A DNA stretch of 17,199 nucleotides from Candidatus Peribacteria bacterium. Its GTDB lineage: Bacteria > Patescibacteriota > Gracilibacteria > Peribacterales > Peribacteraceae. This document shows positions 14,933 through 17,199 of the stretch, one piece after another. Under the pieces are notes generated by a model, which saw only the letters and a list, made by a program, of their open reading frames with translations, had not been told where the DNA came from and searched no databases. Made by a program: the position numbers and the translations under genes. The stretch is from positions 1 to 17,199 of the forward strand of contig JAAYXY010000054.1 of assembly GCA_012515645.1 (NCBI GenBank), given 5' to 3'. How positions within the stretch are numbered: the first letter of the stretch is position 1; each line of letters starts with the position of its first letter.

Positions 14933-15028
14933 ACGTGAGGATGATTATCATATCACGGCATTCAAGTACTATGTGTTTCATACGTAAAAAAGCGAATTTG
15001 GAGCCAAAAAAACTGCCTGTTCTTCTTT

Positions 15029-15057
15029 ATGACAACACAGATACTGTTGTGTATGAT
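15029..15057 (+). promoter_or_regulatory. Promoter of the TrmB-like regulator and its leader ORF
   Basis: ATGACA (15029-15034, five of six consensus), a 17-base spacer and TATGAT (15052-15057). Transcription should begin at about 15063-15065, so the in-frame ATG at 15029 lies inside the promoter and cannot be the regulator's start. Confidence 0.7.
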
Positions 15058-15061
15058 CATA
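15032..15061 (+). promoter_or_regulatory. Candidate autoregulatory operators
   Basis: Two dyads overlap the promoter: an imperfect one, ACAACACAG-ATA-CTGTTGTGT (15032-15052), which fills the spacer, and a perfect ten-base palindrome, TATGATCATA (15052-15061), covering the -10 and approaching the start site. TrmB-family proteins bind palindromes and often control their own gene, so self-repression is a reasonable inference. Confidence 0.4.
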
Positions 15062-15062
15062 G

Positions 15063-15095
15063 ATGCAAATGCCGTTTGTTCTCCCTGGTGTATGA
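15063..15095 (+). CDS. Possible ten-codon leader peptide (uORF)
   Basis: ATG 15063 lies 6 nt past the -10 and opens a ten-codon frame (MQMPFVLPGV) ending at TGA 15093-15095. That TGA overlaps the regulator's start, ATG 15092, as ATGA. The 29-base leader has no Shine-Dalgarno for 15092, so a ribosome loading on the leaderless uORF could end there and reinitiate. Expression is unproven and ten codons can arise by chance. Confidence 0.35.
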   Translation: MQMPFVLPGV

Positions 15096-15859
15096 AGCAG
15101 CAGCTCCAACATATTCTGGAAGCATCCGCGCTTTCCAAAAAGGAAGCGGCGCTCTACATGGCAGGGTTGGCACTGGGCGCTGCCCCGGCGTCCGCGTATG
15201 CCGCGAAAGCCAGAATGAACCGCGTCACCGCGTACACGACCCTGGAACACATGGTGCGTCGCGGTCTCTTTACGGCCGTTCGCCGCGACCGCGCCAAATG
15301 GTACGCGCCGGTGTCACCCGAAGCGCTGGCACTGGAGGCGCGTAAGAATGTTGATGCGCTGGAACGCGCATTGCCGGAGCTGCGTTCGCTGCGCGGTGCG
15401 GAGCACCGGGAACCGATGGTCAGTTTTTACGGGGGATGGGATGGTGTACGTCATGTCTACGAGCACACGCTGACTGCCAGTGGCGAAATACTCAATTTTG
15501 CCAATTCCGCCACGGTTCGTGCGCACTGGGAACGCTATGACGACGAGTACATCGCGGAGCGTGTCCGCAGGGGCATCCATCTGCGTGGCATCGCGCCGGA
15601 TGACCGCGCGGGGCGCGGAGTGCAGGGGCGCGATAGCGAAAGTCTGCGCGAAATACGCCTGGTGCCGGCTACGGATTTTGATTTCGATAATGAAATCAAT
15701 ATCTACGACAACACTGTTGCCATTACATCGTTCGGCAGGGATCCGGCTGAGATGTTCGGCGTAGTGATAGAGAGCAGGGAAGTGGCAGAGACGCAGCGGC
15801 AAATTTTTGAGATGGCTTGGCGATACGCGGGCATGTTGCAGCGGTTGCCCGCGCAATGA
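15092..15859 (+). CDS. TrmB-like winged-helix transcriptional regulator
   Basis: A 255-aa protein. Residues 1-75 form a winged helix-turn-helix: SALSKKEAALYMAGLALG, recognition-helix region MNRVTAYTTLEHMVRRGLF and a wing around RDRAKWYAPVSP. A helical linker (about 80-110) precedes a C-terminal effector-like domain with MVSFYGGWDGVRHVYEHT, YDDEYIAERVRRGI, the conserved IYDNTVAITSF and VVIESREVAETQRQIFEMAW. This is the usual TrmB-like layout in CPR genomes; the ligand is unknown, and sugar binding in archaeal TrmB cannot be assumed. The frame is open to ATG 15029, but that lies within the promoter, so ATG 15092 is used. Stop is TGA. It is divergent from the 87-aa gene and may control that gene, the alaS operon or itself. 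Confidence 0.85.
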   Translation: MKQQLQHILEASALSKKEAALYMAGLALGAAPASAYAAKARMNRVTAYTTLEHMVRRGLFTAVRRDRAKWYAPVSPEALALEARKNVDALERALPELRSLRGAEHREPMVSFYGGWDGVRHVYEHTLTASGEILNFANSATVRAHWERYDDEYIAERVRRGIHLRGIAPDDRAGRGVQGRDSESLREIRLVPATDFDFDNEINIYDNTVAITSFGRDPAEMFGVVIESREVAETQRQIFEMAWRYAGMLQRLPAQ

Positions 15860-15968
15860 ATTCTACCGTTCGTCCATCTGTAAATATTTCGGACAACATA
15901 TGTGCTGGTATGTGTAATGAATGTCTCCATTTCCGCCATGCATGTGTCATACGTTCATACAGTGTTGC

Positions 15969-15973
15969 GGAGG
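15969..15973 (+). promoter_or_regulatory. Shine-Dalgarno before ATG 15978
   Basis: GGAGG ends 4 bases before ATG 15978, a short but usable spacing. It selects this start over the upstream ATG at 15921, which has none. A weak promoter (CGGACA 15890-15895, 17-base spacer, TGTAAT 15913-15918) would give a leader of about 50 nt. Confidence 0.5.
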
Positions 15974-15977
15974 TGGC

Positions 15978-16421
15978 ATGGCTGTGCTTGACCGCAACAA
16001 GAAGGGGACGGTACACCGTGCCAAAGCATTATTTCCCCCTCAAATTATGCCGTTACCAGAAATCCACATTGCAGAACAAGAAGCCGAACACGCCGGTCCC
16101 GACGTGCTCCCTATTGTGCCGGAGCCGGAGAACTACGCCGAAGTATTGCAGATGCTCACAGTGCTGTGCAACGGGGGTTTCGCAGAGAAGCGTTCTGCGC
16201 TTGCTACGCAAAATACATCCACATTCGCCGTAATTCGCGAGGCGGAAATGGCGCTCATGGCAGCGGTGGGTTCGCATGATCCCCGGCAGACACTGAATGC
16301 GGAAGACAGGACATATGTGCACACGTTGCTTCAGAACATGGGGTGTACTCCTCGGCGCAATTCTGTGCGGGAATACATGTTAGGCATGGGAAGCAAGCTG
16401 CGTGCCATTGCCAGTCTGTAG
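15978..16421 (+). CDS. Unknown soluble protein (147 aa)
   Basis: A 147-aa protein from ATG 15978, selected by the GGAGG just upstream. ATG 16047 (124 aa, beginning MPLPEIHIAEQEAE) is the alternative, and the basic first 22 residues may not be conserved. There is no signal peptide or membrane segment. From about residue 45 it is helical (ENYAEVLQMLTVLCNGGFAE, FAVIREAEMALMAAVG, YVHTLLQNMG), ending with a basic REYMLGMGSKLRAI helix. I do not recognise it. Its last 42 bases overlap the 3' end of the opposite-strand 4-TM gene. Confidence 0.6.
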   Translation: MAVLDRNKKGTVHRAKALFPPQIMPLPEIHIAEQEAEHAGPDVLPIVPEPENYAEVLQMLTVLCNGGFAEKRSALATQNTSTFAVIREAEMALMAAVGSHDPRQTLNAEDRTYVHTLLQNMGCTPRRNSVREYMLGMGSKLRAIASL

Positions 16422-16763
16422 CGATGTGCCATCGTTGTCCTCTGGTGCGCACGCCAGAATCATACTGGCAATGAGTGGCATGCCTGTGACGATCAGGAAG
16501 GCGATGATGTGGAGGTATGTTTTAAAATAGAGCATGCCGATGATGGAGAGGAGAACGAGAATGATGCTCGCCGTGCGCGTGGTGCGCAGGCTGATGAAGA
16601 GTGTTCCCATGAGGAAGACTGCAGGGAGGATGTTGATGCAGTATTGCAGCAGTTGCCGCCACAACGGAGCCGGGACAAAAAAGGCATCCATTCCCAACAA
16701 AAGAAAGAAACTGGTGAGTAGCAGGATGAGCATGCGCGGAATCCAACAGAGGAGGAATGCCAC
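16380..16763 (-). CDS. Small four-helix membrane protein
   Basis: A 127-aa protein from GTG 16763, or 133 aa from GTG 16781. Four hydrophobic segments cover nearly all of it (around FLLCWIPRMLILLLTSFFLL, LLQYCINILPAVFLMGTLFI, SIILVLLSIIGMLY and IIAFLIVTGMPLIASMIL), followed by a 25-residue polar tail. The layout, a short protein with an LLG.DAF turn after helix 1 and N.LPAVFL in helix 2, resembles a widespread family of small 4-TM proteins of unknown function (DUF7670-like). GTG 16763 is preferred because an extended TGC-TATACT box ends 9 nt upstream; GTG 16781 would abut another -10-like TATTCT. It is divergent from tspO, with 121 bases between starts. Confidence 0.65.
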   Translation of the reverse strand: MAFLLCWIPRMLILLLTSFFLLLGMDAFFVPAPLWRQLLQYCINILPAVFLMGTLFISLRTTRTASIILVLLSIIGMLYFKTYLHIIAFLIVTGMPLIASMILACAPEDNDGTSLQTGNGTQLASHA

Positions 16764-16771
16764 GGTTGTGG

Positions 16772-16780
16772 AGTATAGCA
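16772..16780 (-). promoter_or_regulatory. Leaderless extended -10 promoter of the 4-TM gene
   Basis: TGC-TATACT (16780-16772, minus strand), with GTG 16763 beginning 9 nt past the -10. The -35 region is poor. The form and spacing are the same as at alaS. Confidence 0.6.
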
Positions 16781-16849
16781 CAGAATATCCAGCGCAAAAT
16801 GCGGATTCATTTCTTCGAACACATAGTGCATTGTCCCAAAGGAACTCTG

Positions 16850-16878
16850 TTCAGATGGTATAGGCACTCTGCTACAAT
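16850..16878 (+). promoter_or_regulatory. Leaderless promoter of the TspO gene
   Basis: TTCAGA (16850-16855, four of six), a 17-base spacer ending in TGC, and TACAAT (16873-16878). ATG 16885 begins 7 nt past the -10, so transcription should start on the A of the ATG. Confidence 0.7.
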
Positions 16879-16884
16879 TGCCTT

Positions 16885-17199
16885 ATGTCTACATATGCAT
16901 GGTATCAAACACTCATAAAGCCTTCATGGGCGCCGCCGTCCTGGATATTTGGACCGATGTGGACAGTTCTTTATATTGGCATATTCATTTCTTTTGGTGC
17001 AGTGTTCGTATTATTCATCAGGCGCAAAATTTCTTTTGGCATTCTTTTGCCATTCATTTTGAATCTCATCGGTAACTTCGCATTCTCTCCCATCCAGTTC
17101 ACACTCCAAAACAACTTGCTCGCAAGCGCAGACATTCTATTGGTGTTCGTGACACTGATTTGGGCGATGGTTGTGATCTACCCGGTCAAACCATGGATA
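16885..17199 (+). CDS. tspO: TspO/MBR family protein, 5' part (runs off window)
   Basis: An open frame of 105 codons from ATG 16885 reaches the window edge without a stop. The family usually has about 150-160 residues in five helices, so roughly two thirds is visible. The N-terminus carries the hallmark WYQTLIKPSWAPPSWIFGP, followed by MWTVLYIG, the tryptophan/proline-rich signature of helix 1-2 in TspO. Three hydrophobic helices are clear (about 24-47, 50-68 and 83-102). TspO proteins bind porphyrins or sterol-like ligands in the membrane and serve stress or tetrapyrrole regulation; the ligand here is unknown. The start is fixed by the promoter 7 nt upstream. Confidence 0.9.
   Translation, partial: MSTYAWYQTLIKPSWAPPSWIFGPMWTVLYIGIFISFGAVFVLFIRRKISFGILLPFILNLIGNFAFSPIQFTLQNNLLASADILLVFVTLIWAMVVIYPVKPWI

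Noticed and set aside
15029..15091. 21-codon N-terminal extension of the TrmB-like regulator
   Set aside because: The ATG at 15029 is part of the -35 box; the transcript should start about 35 bases later.
16878..17075. 65-codon plus-strand ORF at the TspO start
   Set aside because: Out of frame with the TspO reading frame, which has the family signature and a matching promoter.
1..17199. tRNA, rRNA, riboswitch or CRISPR array
   Set aside because: No T-loop-like GGTTCRA with a matching acceptor stem, no rRNA-like conserved stretch and no regularly spaced repeats were noticed by eye; a covariance-model scan was not possible.

Overview
The window looks like a chromosome fragment from a small-genome Candidate Phyla Radiation (Patescibacteria) bacterium. 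My best guess is something near Peribacteria or Peregrinibacteria, which I infer and cannot prove. The reasons are the unusually short alanyl-tRNA synthetase (601 aa, without the C-terminal DHHA1 domain), the small elongation-factor-like protein, the TrmB-type regulator, many one-off small proteins, very tight gene packing and moderate G+C. TGA is used as a stop (391-aa gene, TrmB gene), which argues against the TGA=Gly code of SR1/Gracilibacteria. I saw no rRNA, tRNA, CRISPR array, transposase or phage gene.

Layout. 1-528: 3' end of an unknown gene (+), closed by the only clear intrinsic terminator. 607-1840: an AT-richer AI-2E/PerM-type membrane protein (-) between two same-orientation copies of an intergenic palindromic repeat. 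1888-2082: doubtful small ORF. 2107-4317: a zinc metallopeptidase related to dipeptidyl peptidase III (-), divergent from a tiny secreted, strongly cationic, four-cysteine protein (+). 4327-5796: a six-helix membrane protein (-) divergent from an unknown 170-aa protein (+). 5898-8919: an EF-like small protein, TypA/BipA GTPase and a bestrophin/DUF4239-like membrane protein (+). 8950-14626: a four-gene minus-strand run, transcribed in the order alaS, signal-peptide membrane protein, GT-C glycosyltransferase, THUMP/Trm11-like RNA methylase. 14669-15859: an 87-aa unknown (-) divergent from a TrmB-like regulator (+). 15978-16763: an unknown (+) overlapping tail to tail with a 4-TM protein (-). 16885-17199: 5' part of a TspO/MBR protein (+), cut by the window edge.

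Functional themes are translation and RNA maintenance (TypA, EF-like protein, AlaRS, Trm11-like methylase) mixed with envelope functions (GT-C enzyme with a coupled membrane partner, transporter, TspO, secreted peptide). The genes sit in short operons or divergent pairs, mostly without terminators between convergent genes.

The most striking signal is regulatory. At least eight starts have a good -10 box, often the extended form TGC-TAnnnT, whose 3' end lies only 6-10 nt before the first base of the start codon, with no Shine-Dalgarno sequence. This indicates leaderless transcription as a major mode here. Only two genes (5898 and 15978) show a clear Shine-Dalgarno. The other candidates for something new are the CX3C-x7-CX3C cationic secreted peptide facing an M49-like peptidase across an 87-bp divergent promoter region, and a ten-codon leader ORF that sits on the TrmB transcript start and overlaps the regulator's start codon.
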